NCBI GenBank assembly: GCA_964592645.1
Contig: CAZQFV010000017.1
Location: 21,971-85,970, forward strand
Length of the DNA: 64,000 bases
Reading direction: 5' to 3'
Source of the DNA: CAZQFV01 sp964592645
Lineage (GTDB): Bacteria; Chloroflexota; Chloroflexia; DTKN01
The notes below the pieces were generated by a model, which was not told where the DNA came from, did no database searches, and saw only the letters and a list, made by a program, of their open reading frames with translations. Shown piece after piece: positions 1 through 7,453 of the stretch. The number at the start of each line of letters is the position of its first letter. Position 1 is the first letter of the stretch. A program made the position numbers and the translations under genes.

Positions 1-155
1 ATAGCCAGAAGGGTCCAATCGGCCCGTGTCGGGTGAAGCGGTTTTGCTTCGCCGGGACCGGGGGCTTCGGCCATCGCTCCTCGTGGTTGTTCATCCATGC
101 TTGGGCCTCCAGGCCAGGGCCGGCCGCGGACCTGCGGGCGGTTGCCTGGCGCGGA

Positions 156-833
156 TTAGAGTTCTTCCCGGCTTCTGGGGTCGGCCGGCTGGTCCGGCGC
201 ATATCCCCAGTGCTGGATCAGGGCCTGCCGGATCGTGGCCACGGCGCCGGCCTGCTCTTGCCACTGCAGGGCGCGCTGCAGGGCATCGGCGCCGCCAAGG
301 CGGTCCAGCAGGCGGCGGTGCATGGCGGCCTCGGCGCGGACCTGCCGGGTGATCTCGGCAATGTCCTCCATCCGCGCGCCCCAGGCCAGCAGCTTGGCCA
401 CGGCCCGGGCCAGCGGCAGCGCCGCCGGCGGCAGCAGCCCTTCGCTGGAGGCCAGCAGCCCCAGGCGCTCCATCTGGGCCACCTGTTCGGCAGTCAGGCC
501 GGCCTCCTCGGCGAAGCGCGATCGAAAGAGCCCGCCCCCCTCTGCCCGGCTGCCGCCCTCGCCCGCGGGCGCGGGCGCCGGGGCGCCATAGGTGGAGGGC
601 GCAAAGGGGGCGGGCGGCATCAGGCCCATTTCCACCAGGCGCTGGCGGATGGCGGGAATGCCCAGGCGTTCCTTCTTCAGGTGCTGGATCAGCCGCAGGC
701 GCTGCACATAGGATTCGTCGAACTCGCCATACTTGCCCCGCATGGTGGGCATGGGCAGCAGGCCTTGCTCGATGTAGAAGCGGACGGTCCGTACCGTCAC
801 CCCGCTCCGCGCCGCCAGTTCACCGATGCGCAT
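156..833 (-). CDS. MerR-family transcriptional regulator
   Basis: A 225-residue protein that begins at MRIGELAARSG, the canonical start of a MerR winged helix-turn-helix. The motif continues through TVRFYIEQGLLP to the YVQRLRLIQHLKK stretch (residues 1-70). The middle is Pro/Ala/Gly-rich and low in complexity. The C-terminal half is helical and has no cysteine cluster or recognisable ligand domain, so the effector is unknown. The longer reading frame upstream lies inside the ABC ATPase gene, so I use the ATG at 833. That ATG overlaps the end of the ATPase gene by 14 bases, which suggests translational coupling. It probably controls its own operon or a transporter beyond the left edge of the window. 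The family is clear; the target is not. Confidence 0.85.
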   Translation of the reverse strand: MRIGELAARSGVTVRTVRFYIEQGLLPMPTMRGKYGEFDESYVQRLRLIQHLKKERLGIPAIRQRLVEMGLMPPAPFAPSTYGAPAPAPAGEGGSRAEGGGLFRSRFAEEAGLTAEQVAQMERLGLLASSEGLLPPAALPLARAVAKLLAWGARMEDIAEITRQVRAEAAMHRRLLDRLGGADALQRALQWQEQAGAVATIRQALIQHWGYAPDQPADPRSREEL

Positions 834-1528
834 AAGCCTTCTCCTTTGAGGGGAGGACCTCCCCATCCAGCAGGTGGACCTGGTGCGTGGCAATGGCCGT
901 GAATCGGGAGTCGTGCGAGACCATGAGCACCATTTTCCCCCGTCTGTGCACTGCCGCGAGCAGGGAGATCGCCTGTTGCCCGGAGCTGCTGTCCAGGTTC
1001 CCGGTCGGCTCGTCGGCCGCGATGAGCAGCGGATCGTGCGCCAGGGCGCGGGCCAGGGCCACGCGCTGTTGCTCGCCTCCCGAGAGCTGGGCCGGCAGGT
1101 GGCCGGCCCGGGCCGCCATGCCGACTTCCTCCAGGGCGTTCAGCGCCCGCTTCCGGCGCTCTCCGGATGGCAGCGCCGGCCGCAGCTCCAGACAGTTGCA
1201 CGTTCTCCAGCGCGGTCAGGGTCGGGAAGAGCTGAAAGAACTGAAAGACGATGCCCACGTATTGCCCGCGCCACCGCGCCGGGGCTTCCTCGTCCATCCG
1301 GTCCAGCCGCCAGCCGCCAACCCAGACCTCCCCGCTGCTGGGACGGTCGATGCCGGTCAGGATGTTCAGCAGGGTCGTCTTGCCGCTGCCGGAGGGGCCC
1401 ACGATCGCCACAAAGGCCCCTTGCGGCAGGTCCAGGTCTACCTCGCGTAGCGCTATGCACGAGGCCCCGCCCTGGGAAAAGGCTTTGCTGGCCCCGCGCA
1501 GCGCGATCCAACCACGTTCACGTTCCAC
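820..1528 (-). pseudogene. ABC transporter ATP-binding protein (LolD/MacB type), frameshifted
   Basis: The N-terminal half has Walker A (GPSGSGKTT) and the Q-loop region (VFQFFQLFPTL). The reading frame then changes near 1185-1195, just after the NVQL segment. In the new frame the protein continues with LSGGEQQRVALARAL (signature), LLIAADEP (Walker B) and MVSHD (H-loop) to the end at 820. One extra base in the CTGTCTGG stretch explains the break. Joined, the protein would be about 235 residues, a normal length for this exporter/lipoprotein-release ATPase family. No permease gene is visible; it could lie to the left, since transcription runs leftwards into MerR. Either a recent frameshift or a sequencing error would give this picture. 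All catalytic motifs being intact favours error or very recent decay. Confidence 0.8.
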
Positions 1529-1566
1529 GGCCGGCCCTCGCCCGGTCCAACTACCGTACCAGGGGC

Positions 1567-1595
1567 ATTATAGCCGAAAGGCCGGCCGGCGTCAA
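1567..1595 (-). promoter_or_regulatory. sigma-70 promoter for the ABC ATPase-MerR operon
   Basis: On the minus strand TTGACG (1590-1595) is followed by a 17-base spacer and a perfect TATAAT (1567-1572), about 40 bases upstream of the ATPase start at 1528. It is divergent from the promoter at 1693-1721. Confidence 0.75.
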
Positions 1596-1692
1596 TAAGG
1601 TTTCCTCCGAAAACCTGCCATAGTTACCACAAAGCCGAAGGCGCCAAGGCCAGGAAGAATAGTAGGAGGGGTTTTCGGGGAGTGTTCGCCGG

Positions 1693-1721
1693 TTGCTCAG
1701 GCGCGCCCTATCATGTATAAT
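1693..1721 (+). promoter_or_regulatory. sigma-70 promoter for the redox operon
   Basis: TTGCTC (1693-1698), a 17-base spacer and TATAAT (1716-1721) lie 50 bases upstream of the FAD oxidoreductase start. The -10 is perfect and the -35 is partial. Confidence 0.65.
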
Positions 1722-1771
1722 AGGGGTGTGCCACTTTGCCGCCTGGCCAATTCACCAGAAGGAGAAACGGG

Positions 1772-3130
1772 ATGCGCTACTTGATCGTGGGCAACGGCGT
1801 CGCCGGCACCAAGGCCGCGGAGACCATCCGTAAGCGCGATGCGCAGGGAGAGATCGTCTTGCTGTCGGCGGAACCGGTGCCGTTCTACCGCCGGCCGGCG
1901 CTGGTGGATCACATGCTCGCCGGCGGCCCGCTGGAGGGGCTCCTGGGGCATGCGCGGTCCTTCTACGAGACCCACCGCATCGACCTGCGTTTGGAGACCG
2001 TCGCCGCGGGGCTGGACCCCCGGGCGCACCGGCTGACCCTTGCCGGCGGCGAGACGCTGGAATATGACCGCCTGCTCCTGGCCGTGGGCGTCGACCTGCC
2101 GCCGGGTTGGCTGCCCGGGTCGGACCTGGCCGGCGTCTTCACGCTGCGCAGCCTGGCCGACGCGCGGCGGCTGCAGCAGGCCGTCAAGCGCTGCGGCCGG
2201 GCTGTTGTCCTGGGCGAGGGGGTCACCGGGCTGGAGATGCTCCGGGCCTTGCGCGCTTCCGGGCTAGAGGTTGTCTATCTCCTGGAGGGGGCGCGCTTCT
2301 GGGAGGCCGCACTCAGCCCCGCGGCCTCGGAGCTGGTCGAGCAGCGCTTGCGCAGCGTCGGGATCGACGTGCGGCCGGCCCAGGAGGTCGTGGCTTTCGA
2401 GGGCCACGGGGGGCGGGTGCGGGCGGTGTTGGTCAGGGGCGGCGGGCGCATTCCGGCCGACCTGGTGGGAGTTGCCGCGGGGTTTCTGCCCCCCGTGGAT
2501 TGGGCGGTGGCGGCCGGGTTGGAAGCGCCGAAGCGTATCGCGGTGGACGACTTTTTGTCCACGAATCTGCCCGATGTCTATGCGGCCGGCGACGCGGTGC
2601 GCCTGGCCGACGAGGCGCGCTCCTTCGGCTGGCTGCGCGCCTGGCACCAGGGCGTGGTGGCCGGGGTCAACATGAGCGGCGGGCAGGCCCCCTTCCAGCG
2701 GCGCACCGTCTCGCTGTCCTCGCGGGCCTTTGGCCTGCCGATCCTGGTGCTGGGCGATACGAACCCGCGCGGCCGGCAGGTCCGCCGCCTCAGCGGCGAC
2801 TTTCCCCAGGATGGCGTGCACAAGGAAATCGTCCTCGACGAGGCCGGCCGGATTATCGGCGCGCTGCTGGTCGGCGAGGTCAGCGAGGCTTCGGCGTTGG
2901 AGGCGCTGGTGCGCCGGCGCCTACCCTACGACCAGGTCGATGCCGAATTCAAGCGGCGGCTCTTCGACCTGCGCTACTGGGCGGCCGCGGGGGCCGAGGT
3001 CCTCTGCCCGGTGTGCAAGTTCCTGGTGCAGGTGGGCGAAGAGGAACTGCGCCAGCGACGGGTCACTTGCCCGATCTGCGGCGCCGAGTTCGTGCTGCGG
3101 CAGGCGGGGAACCGCATCGAGGTCGGTTAG
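1772..3130 (+). CDS. FAD-dependent pyridine nucleotide-disulfide oxidoreductase with C-terminal zinc ribbon
   Basis: A 452-residue NAD(P)H-dependent flavoprotein. The N-terminus MRYLIVGNGVAGTKAAE carries the FAD-binding GxGxxG, a second dinucleotide-binding motif (VVLGEGVTGLEML) lies near residue 150, and the ATG of 'VYAAGDAVRLAD' near residue 270 is the classic second FAD motif. The last 45 residues add two CxxC pairs (CPVC near 411, CPIC near 432), a zinc-ribbon or rubredoxin-like tail not usual for nitrite-reductase/rubredoxin-reductase relatives. I chose the ATG at 1772 because AGGAG sits nine bases upstream and the motif starts at residue 2. It is the first gene of a plus-strand run that includes a ferritin-like protein and a glutaredoxin, so a role as electron donor in oxygen or peroxide defence is plausible but inferred. 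Confidence 0.85.
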   Translation: MRYLIVGNGVAGTKAAETIRKRDAQGEIVLLSAEPVPFYRRPALVDHMLAGGPLEGLLGHARSFYETHRIDLRLETVAAGLDPRAHRLTLAGGETLEYDRLLLAVGVDLPPGWLPGSDLAGVFTLRSLADARRLQQAVKRCGRAVVLGEGVTGLEMLRALRASGLEVVYLLEGARFWEAALSPAASELVEQRLRSVGIDVRPAQEVVAFEGHGGRVRAVLVRGGGRIPADLVGVAAGFLPPVDWAVAAGLEAPKRIAVDDFLSTNLPDVYAAGDAVRLADEARSFGWLRAWHQGVVAGVNMSGGQAPFQRRTVSLSSRAFGLPILVLGDTNPRGRQVRRLSGDFPQDGVHKEIVLDEAGRIIGALLVGEVSEASALEALVRRRLPYDQVDAEFKRRLFDLRYWAAAGAEVLCPVCKFLVQVGEEELRQRRVTCPICGAEFVLRQAGNRIEVG

Positions 3131-3144
3131 CAAGGAGTGACGCC

Positions 3145-4071
3145 TTGGCCGTGTGGGTCGTCGGCAACCTCTTGAGCGTCGCCAACCCGGATTTTGCCCA
3201 CGCCCTGCAGGCGCGCAACCCGGCTATGGTGGAGGAGCTGGTGCTCCGGCAGGTCCAGGGCGGCGTGGGCGGGCTGTTGCTGGACCTGGGGCCGGAATCC
3301 GGCGGCCAGGCGGCGGCGTTGAACTGGCTGCTGCAGGTGGTCCAGGGCGCGGCCATGGTCCCCTTGGTCGTGCGCACCGCCGATGCCGGGGCGCTGTCGC
3401 AGCTTGCCGCGCGGGTGCGTTCCCCCTGGACGGTTGACCTGACGGCCTCCACGGTCCGGGATTGGCGGCCCTTCCTGGAGGTTGCCCGGGCGCATAGCGC
3501 GGCGATCATCCTGCCGGCGGCGCCGGGCGGGCAGCCGGCCGACGGCCCCGGCCGGGCCCGCTACGTGGCCCGGCAGTTGCTTCCATGGGCCCTGGAGGCC
3601 GGGATCGCCGCCGACAAGCTGTTCATCGACATCTGTCCGTCCTCCGTGGCCGGCGGCCAGGCCCAACTCCCGGCGGCGATCGCGATGATGCTGCTCCTGC
3701 GCCAGGCGCTGCAGCAGCCGCCGCGGCTGGTGGTGCACCTGGCCGATGTCTCTGCCGGGGCGGCCCCGTCCGTCCAACGCCCCCTCCAACGGGCCTACCT
3801 GGCCATGGTCCTTTTCGCGGGGGCGGCGGCGGTGGTGGTGGACCCGGTGGACGAGCCAACCCGGCGGTACTTGCGGCTGATCGAGCAGCGCGACGGCTCG
3901 ACGCCCATGGGCCGGTTGCTGTTGCGGCTGGGGCAGGCGGTGCATGAGGGGCGCGGCCTGCGGCCGGACGAGGCCGACCCCCAGGACCCCGAACAGGCCG
4001 TCCTCTTTAGCGCGGTGAGTGTCCTGCGGGGGGAGGTGGCCTATTCCGAAGGCTATATCCTGGGCCGGTGA
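3145..4071 (+). CDS. Pterin-binding (DHPS-like) methyltransferase-type protein
   Basis: A 308-residue protein starting at a TTG seven bases after AGGAG. The N-terminus VVGNLLSVANPDFAHAL followed by MVEELVLRQVQGGV and LLLDLGPES resembles the folate-binding TIM barrel of dihydropteroate-synthase-like methyltransferases (AcsE/MtrH family), where this region holds the 'NPD..A' and 'D.N.GP' elements. The second half has LFIDICPSS and LVVHLADVS, consistent with later barrel strands. It is shorter and more divergent than AcsE, and I see no corrinoid-protein partner nearby, so it may bind a pterin without being a Wood-Ljungdahl enzyme. It lies 14 bases after the oxidoreductase and is presumably cotranscribed. 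Confidence 0.65.
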   Translation: MAVWVVGNLLSVANPDFAHALQARNPAMVEELVLRQVQGGVGGLLLDLGPESGGQAAALNWLLQVVQGAAMVPLVVRTADAGALSQLAARVRSPWTVDLTASTVRDWRPFLEVARAHSAAIILPAAPGGQPADGPGRARYVARQLLPWALEAGIAADKLFIDICPSSVAGGQAQLPAAIAMMLLLRQALQQPPRLVVHLADVSAGAAPSVQRPLQRAYLAMVLFAGAAAVVVDPVDEPTRRYLRLIEQRDGSTPMGRLLLRLGQAVHEGRGLRPDEADPQDPEQAVLFSAVSVLRGEVAYSEGYILGR

Positions 4072-4148
4072 TGGGCCGTGGAGGGTAGAGAGCGAGGAGC
4101 GGAGCTGGAAACTGGAAACAGAACTGGAGGCTGAACTAGGAGGCAACT

Positions 4149-4676
4149 GTGAGCGAAGGAGCGACAACGTTGGTGGCAATCCTGACCCAGGCCATGCAGT
4201 TGGAGCGCGACGGCCACGCCTTTTACCTGGCCGCGGCCGAGCAGACGCGCTCGGAGGCCGGCCGCCGGATGTTCCTCAGCCTGGCCCGGGACGAGCTGCA
4301 CCACCTGAGCATCCTGGACGGCGTCTACCGCAGGTGGCTCGGCCAGGGCGCCTGGCCCTCGCCCGCGGAGCTGTCCCTGGAGGGGCCGCGGCGTTGGCCC
4401 GTCTTCCCGCCGCCGGAGAAGGCGGCCGATGTCGTGCCGGCGCGCACCGGCGAGCTGGATGCCCTGCGCCAGGGCATCGCCGCCGAAGAGTCTTCCATCG
4501 CCCTCTATCGCCAGGGGCTGGAGGGCGCGACGGCTCCCGAGGCGCAGCAGCTCTACGGCTACCTGGTGGAGCAGGAGGAAGGCCATCGCACCATCCTCCA
4601 GGGGGAGTACGATCACCTGACGAACACCGGCTTCTGGTTCGATATCCCCGAGTTCAGCATGGAGGCGCCGGAATAG
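4149..4676 (+). CDS. Ferritin-like (rubrerythrin-type) diiron protein
   Basis: A 175-residue four-helix protein with the carboxylate/histidine ligands of a ferritin-like diiron site: MQLERDGHAFY (helix 1), ARDELHHLSIL (helix 2), EESSIALYRQ (helix 3) and EQEEGHRTIL (helix 4). There is no rubredoxin CxxC tail, so it would need an external electron donor; the upstream flavoprotein and downstream glutaredoxin are candidates. The start is the GTG at 4149 after AGGAGG. Likely role: peroxide reduction or iron handling in the cytoplasm (inference from family). The next gene begins three bases after its stop. Confidence 0.85.
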   Translation: MSEGATTLVAILTQAMQLERDGHAFYLAAAEQTRSEAGRRMFLSLARDELHHLSILDGVYRRWLGQGAWPSPAELSLEGPRRWPVFPPPEKAADVVPARTGELDALRQGIAAEESSIALYRQGLEGATAPEAQQLYGYLVEQEEGHRTILQGEYDHLTNTGFWFDIPEFSMEAPE

Positions 4677-4678
4677 CT

Positions 4679-5197
4679 ATGGATGTGACCGTCTACACCA
4701 CTCCCACCTGACCGCACTGCGTCACGGCGAAGAAGTTTCTTTCGCAGCGTGGGGTTGCGTTTCGCGAGGTGGATGTCAGTCGGGACCGGGACGCGGCGCT
4801 GGAGATGATCCGACGCTCGGGGCAGATGGGCGTGCCGGTGATCGCGGTGGACGACGAGGTGATAATCGGTTTCGACCGGGCGCGGCTGGAGGAGGTGTTG
4901 GCGCGCAAGCGCCGGCCGCGGCGCTCGCTGGGGGCCAAGGTGGCCGGCGCGCAGTCCATCGCCCGCCGGCACCACATCGTCCTGCCGCCGGGGGCTTATG
5001 TGGGCGGCGTGGCCGTGGGCTCGCCGGCCGATCGCGCCGGCCTGCGCGAGGGCGACGTGATCGTGGCCCTGGACGGCGTCCCGGTGCAGGGGGCCGCCGA
5101 CTTGGAGCGGGCCCTGCAGTCCCTGGCGCCGGGGAAAGCCTGTGACATTGTCTGGTGGCGCAGTGGGCGCGAGATGCGCGGCCGGGTGGAGTTCTGA
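4679..5197 (+). CDS. Glutaredoxin-PDZ fusion with in-frame TGA at the catalytic Cys (probable selenoprotein)
   Basis: Starting at ATG 4679 the frame reads MDVTVYTTPT, then TGA (4709-4711), then PHCVTAKKFLSQRG and on to a stop at 5197: 172 residues if the TGA is read through. Residues 1-80 are a glutaredoxin/NrdH-type thioredoxin fold: VYTTPT-x-PHC at the active site, GVPVIAVDDEVIIGFD as the cis-Pro strand. The TGA replaces exactly the first cysteine of the CxxC motif, giving UPHC. Residues about 85-172 form a PDZ domain (GSPADRAGLREGDVIVALDG). UxxC glutaredoxin-like selenoproteins are a known bacterial group. A hairpin with a G-containing loop lies 22 bases after the TGA (see separate entry). 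The reading frame on both sides is well conserved, which argues against decay. Alternatives are a nonsense mutation or a sequencing error. The start three bases after the ferritin-like gene fits an operon. Confidence 0.8.
4712..4747 (+). promoter_or_regulatory. Candidate bacterial SECIS hairpin
   Basis: Immediately after the TGA, GCGAAGA (4727-4733) pairs with TC-T-TTCGC (4738-4745; the T at 4740 is bulged), closing a four-base AGTT loop (4734-4737). An alternative fold uses CTGCG (4717-4721) with CGCAG (4743-4747) below the same loop. The loop starts 22 bases after the TGA and has G as its second base, matching the general bacterial SECIS model (apical loop roughly 16-37 bases downstream, G near the loop start). 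It overlaps coding sequence, as bacterial SECIS elements do. Hand folding only. Confidence 0.5.
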
Positions 5198-5209
5198 GCG
5201 GAGGGAACG

Positions 5210-5581
5210 GTGATTACGGCAATCGACCTGCTGGCGCACTTGGAGTCCAAGATCGAGGCGACGCTCGCCGCCGGCGAGGGGATGACGGAGGGGCTGCGCG
5301 AGCTGGGCAGGATGGTCCGGGAAATTGCCGAGGCCGCGCTGGTGCGCGGCGACGACGTGACGTTGGGCGAGGCCCGCCGGCTGGCGGCCAGGCTGGGGCC
5401 TTTTTTTGCCGCCGCTCTCCCGCCCGGGAGGGCGGAGCCGGCGTCCGTGGCGCGGCGCCGGGTGCGGACGTGTCCCCGCTGCGGGCAGCGCTTCCGCCGG
5501 CCGGCCGGCCGGCTGGAGGGGATGGGGCTGCTGCTCTGCGAGGACTGCACGGCAGAGTTGCTGGCCGGGATTCGCCTGTAG
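5210..5581 (+). CDS. Small zinc-ribbon protein of unknown function
   Basis: A 123-residue protein from a GTG start with GGAGGG upstream, 12 bases after the glutaredoxin-PDZ gene. The first 75 residues are helical (LAHLESKIEATLAAGEG). The C-terminal half has CPRCGQRF and LCEDCTAEL, two CxxC pairs that should bind one zinc or iron atom. I do not recognise the family. Its place at the end of the redox operon suggests a metal- or redox-linked accessory, which is inference only. Confidence 0.7.
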   Translation: MITAIDLLAHLESKIEATLAAGEGMTEGLRELGRMVREIAEAALVRGDDVTLGEARRLAARLGPFFAAALPPGRAEPASVARRRVRTCPRCGQRFRRPAGRLEGMGLLLCEDCTAELLAGIRL

Positions 5582-5652
5582 GGGTCTGCGCCTGCGCCGC
5601 CCGGATCGCCTGGGTCTGGACCACGGCGCTAGTTCCAGCGTGAGGGTCGAAC

Positions 5653-6717
5653 TTGCCATCCTGGCTACCGCTCCTCCTGGCGTTTGCCGTCTCCTTTCTC
5701 CTGTCGCTGGCCCTGACCCCGCCGGCCCGGCGGCTGGGGGAGCGCGGCGGCTGGTTCCGGCTTCCCGGCGGCCGGCACTTGCAGAAGCAGCCCATTGCGC
5801 GCAGCGGCGGCATCGCCCTGGCGCTGGCGACCACGGCGGCGCTGTTGCTGCTCCTGGTGCTGCCGATCCCCCGGCCGGCCGGCGAGGCGGTGCGGGTGGG
5901 GCTGCTGATCGGCGGTCCGCTCCTGATGTTTGCCCTGGTCCTGCGCGACGACATCCGCGAGATGGCTCCCTGGGCGAAGCTGGTGTTGCAGATCGCCGCG
6001 GCGGCGGTGGCCATCGTCCCCTGGTTCTTGGGGCCCGCTCTCGATCCGCCGCCCGGTCTGGTCATCACCCAGGTCCAGTGGCCCCTGGGGGGGACGATCT
6101 ACCTGCCCCTGGTCGTGGCGGTTCTCTTCTCCTTCTTCTGGATCGTGGGCATGATGAATACGGTCAACTGGCTGGACGGGCTGGACGGCCTGGCGGCGGG
6201 GGTGGTGGCCATTGCCGCGTTGCTGCTCTTTGTCCACACGCTGCGGCTGGGGCAGTACAGCCTGGCGCCGCTGCCGCTGGCGTTGGCCGGGGCCTGCCTG
6301 GGCTTTTTGCCCTACAACTTTCACCCGGCGCGGGTCTTTATGGGCGATTCGGGGGCCCTTTTCCTGGGCTACAGTCTGGCCATCCTCTCGATCATCGGCG
6401 GGGCCAAGATCGCCACGGCGCTGCTGGTGTTGGGCGTGCCGATCTTGGATGTGGCCTGGGTGATCGTCTTTCGCCTATCGCGCGGGCGCTCCCCACTGCA
6501 GGCCGACCGCGGCCACCTGCACCATCGGCTGTTGGACCTGGGACTGTCGCCGGTGCAGATCGTGGTCCTGTTCTACGGCTTCTGTGCCGGGTTTGGGCTG
6601 TTGGCCCTGCTGCTGCCCAGCGCGCTGCACAAGCTCATCGCGCTGGTCGCGATGGCCCTGGGCATCGGGGCGCTGTTGTGGTGGCTGGCGCGGCGGGACC
6701 TGGATAGGAAACGATAG
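5653..6717 (+). CDS. Glycosyltransferase family 4 / undecaprenyl-phosphate sugar-1-phosphate transferase (WecA/MraY family)
   Basis: A 354-residue polytopic membrane protein, about ten to eleven hydrophobic segments. Diagnostic motifs are ARSGGIALAL near residue 50, MMNTVNWLDGLDGLAAG (catalytic Asp cluster, about 170-185), MGDSGALFLGY (about 230) and DRGHLHHRLLDLG (about 282), the HHR loop seen in WecA/TagO-type enzymes. It would attach a sugar-1-phosphate to undecaprenyl phosphate at the inner face of the membrane, starting a wall or surface polymer. The TTG at 5653 is preceded by GAGG and gives a sensible hydrophobic N-terminus. No other envelope gene is adjacent, so the polymer cannot be named. 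Confidence 0.85.
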   Translation: MPSWLPLLLAFAVSFLLSLALTPPARRLGERGGWFRLPGGRHLQKQPIARSGGIALALATTAALLLLLVLPIPRPAGEAVRVGLLIGGPLLMFALVLRDDIREMAPWAKLVLQIAAAAVAIVPWFLGPALDPPPGLVITQVQWPLGGTIYLPLVVAVLFSFFWIVGMMNTVNWLDGLDGLAAGVVAIAALLLFVHTLRLGQYSLAPLPLALAGACLGFLPYNFHPARVFMGDSGALFLGYSLAILSIIGGAKIATALLVLGVPILDVAWVIVFRLSRGRSPLQADRGHLHHRLLDLGLSPVQIVVLFYGFCAGFGLLALLLPSALHKLIALVAMALGIGALLWWLARRDLDRKR

Positions 6718-6726
6718 GAGGCGAGC

Positions 6727-7155
6727 ATGATCCAAGCAGCGCAGCTCCAGTTGGGGCGGGCCTTCTTCGGGCGGCTGCCGGCCGAGGGGGACATTGTCGG
6801 CGCGTTGACCGAGTTCTGCCGGCAGCAGGGCATCCACGCCGGGTGGCTCTCAGCCATCGGGACGGTGCGCCGGGCGGAGGTGGGCTATTTCGACCATGAG
6901 CGGGGCGAGTACCGGCATATCGCGGTGGCACAGTTTATGGAGATCGTCTCCTGCCAGGGGAACGTTTCCCTGAAGGACGGGGCCCCCTTTGTGCACCTGC
7001 ACGTCGTCCTTTCCGGGCCGGAGGGCCAGACGGTGGCCGGCCACCTTTTCGAAAGCACGGTCTTTGTGGGCGAGTTCTACCTGCAGGAGGTGACGGGGGC
7101 GGAGCTGGTGCGCCGGCCCGATGCCGCGAGCAGGCTCTCCCTGTGGGATCTGTAG
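6727..7155 (+). CDS. PPC/DUF296-domain DNA-binding protein
   Basis: A 142-residue single-domain protein beginning nine bases after the previous stop, behind AGGAGG. The hallmark PPC/DUF296 pattern is present: DIVGALTEFCRQQGIHAGWLS, then HLHVVLSGPEG and VAGHLFESTVFVGEFYL, where the two histidines form the usual conserved site. In bacteria stand-alone PPC domains are small trimeric proteins, often annotated as DNA-binding, with no well-fixed role. Probably cotranscribed with the WecA-like gene. Confidence 0.85.
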   Translation: MIQAAQLQLGRAFFGRLPAEGDIVGALTEFCRQQGIHAGWLSAIGTVRRAEVGYFDHERGEYRHIAVAQFMEIVSCQGNVSLKDGAPFVHLHVVLSGPEGQTVAGHLFESTVFVGEFYLQEVTGAELVRRPDAASRLSLWDL

Positions 7156-7207
7156 ACCGAGGGCGGCGAGCCGGAAGCCGAAGGCTGCCCCGCTCCTTTC
7201 GCCCAAC

Positions 7208-7236
7208 TTGACGATGCGCGGAAATGGCGATATAAT
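7208..7236 (+). promoter_or_regulatory. sigma-70 promoter of tRNA-Asn
   Basis: TTGACG (7208-7213), exactly 17 bases, then a perfect TATAAT (7231-7236), 13 bases before the 5' end of the tRNA. A near-consensus site, as expected for a stable RNA gene. Confidence 0.8.
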
Positions 7237-7249
7237 ACCCTTGCGCCGT

Positions 7250-7322
7250 TTCCCGGTAGCTCAATCGGCAGAGCGGCTGACTGTTAATCAGTAGGTTGGT
7301 GGTTCGAGTCCACCCCGGGAAG
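7250..7322 (+). tRNA. tRNA-Asn (anticodon GTT)
   Basis: A complete cloverleaf of 73 bases: acceptor TTCCCGG (7250-7256) pairs with CCGGGAA (7315-7321), D stem GCTC/GAGC, anticodon stem GCTGA/TCAGT around loop CTGTTAA (anticodon GTT), and T stem GGTGG/CCACC around TTCGAGT. The discriminator is G and CCA is not encoded. The 3' flank carries gene remnants of a sigma factor and a transposase, so this tRNA may have served as an integration site. Confidence 0.95.
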
Positions 7323-7453
7323 CTCAAGCCAGTTCGTTGCTGGCCGTATTTCGGTTTTCCGGGGTAGATGTCGCCGACAGCATCGCCGCCGGTCCCGGTT
7401 CGTTCGGGCCGGCGGTTGCGTTTTGTCCGCGAGCTTTGCGGGGCGAGGCAGCG

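Noticed and set aside
2107..3144. Extension of the pterin-binding protein far upstream in the same frame
   Set aside because: The extension overlaps the flavoprotein in another frame and is low-complexity. AGGAG next to the TTG at 3145 marks the real start.
4709..4711. TGA read as tryptophan (genetic code change) instead of selenocysteine
   Set aside because: Many other genes here end with TGA (for example in the ATGA overlaps), so TGA is a normal stop in this genome. The position at the catalytic Cys favours Sec.
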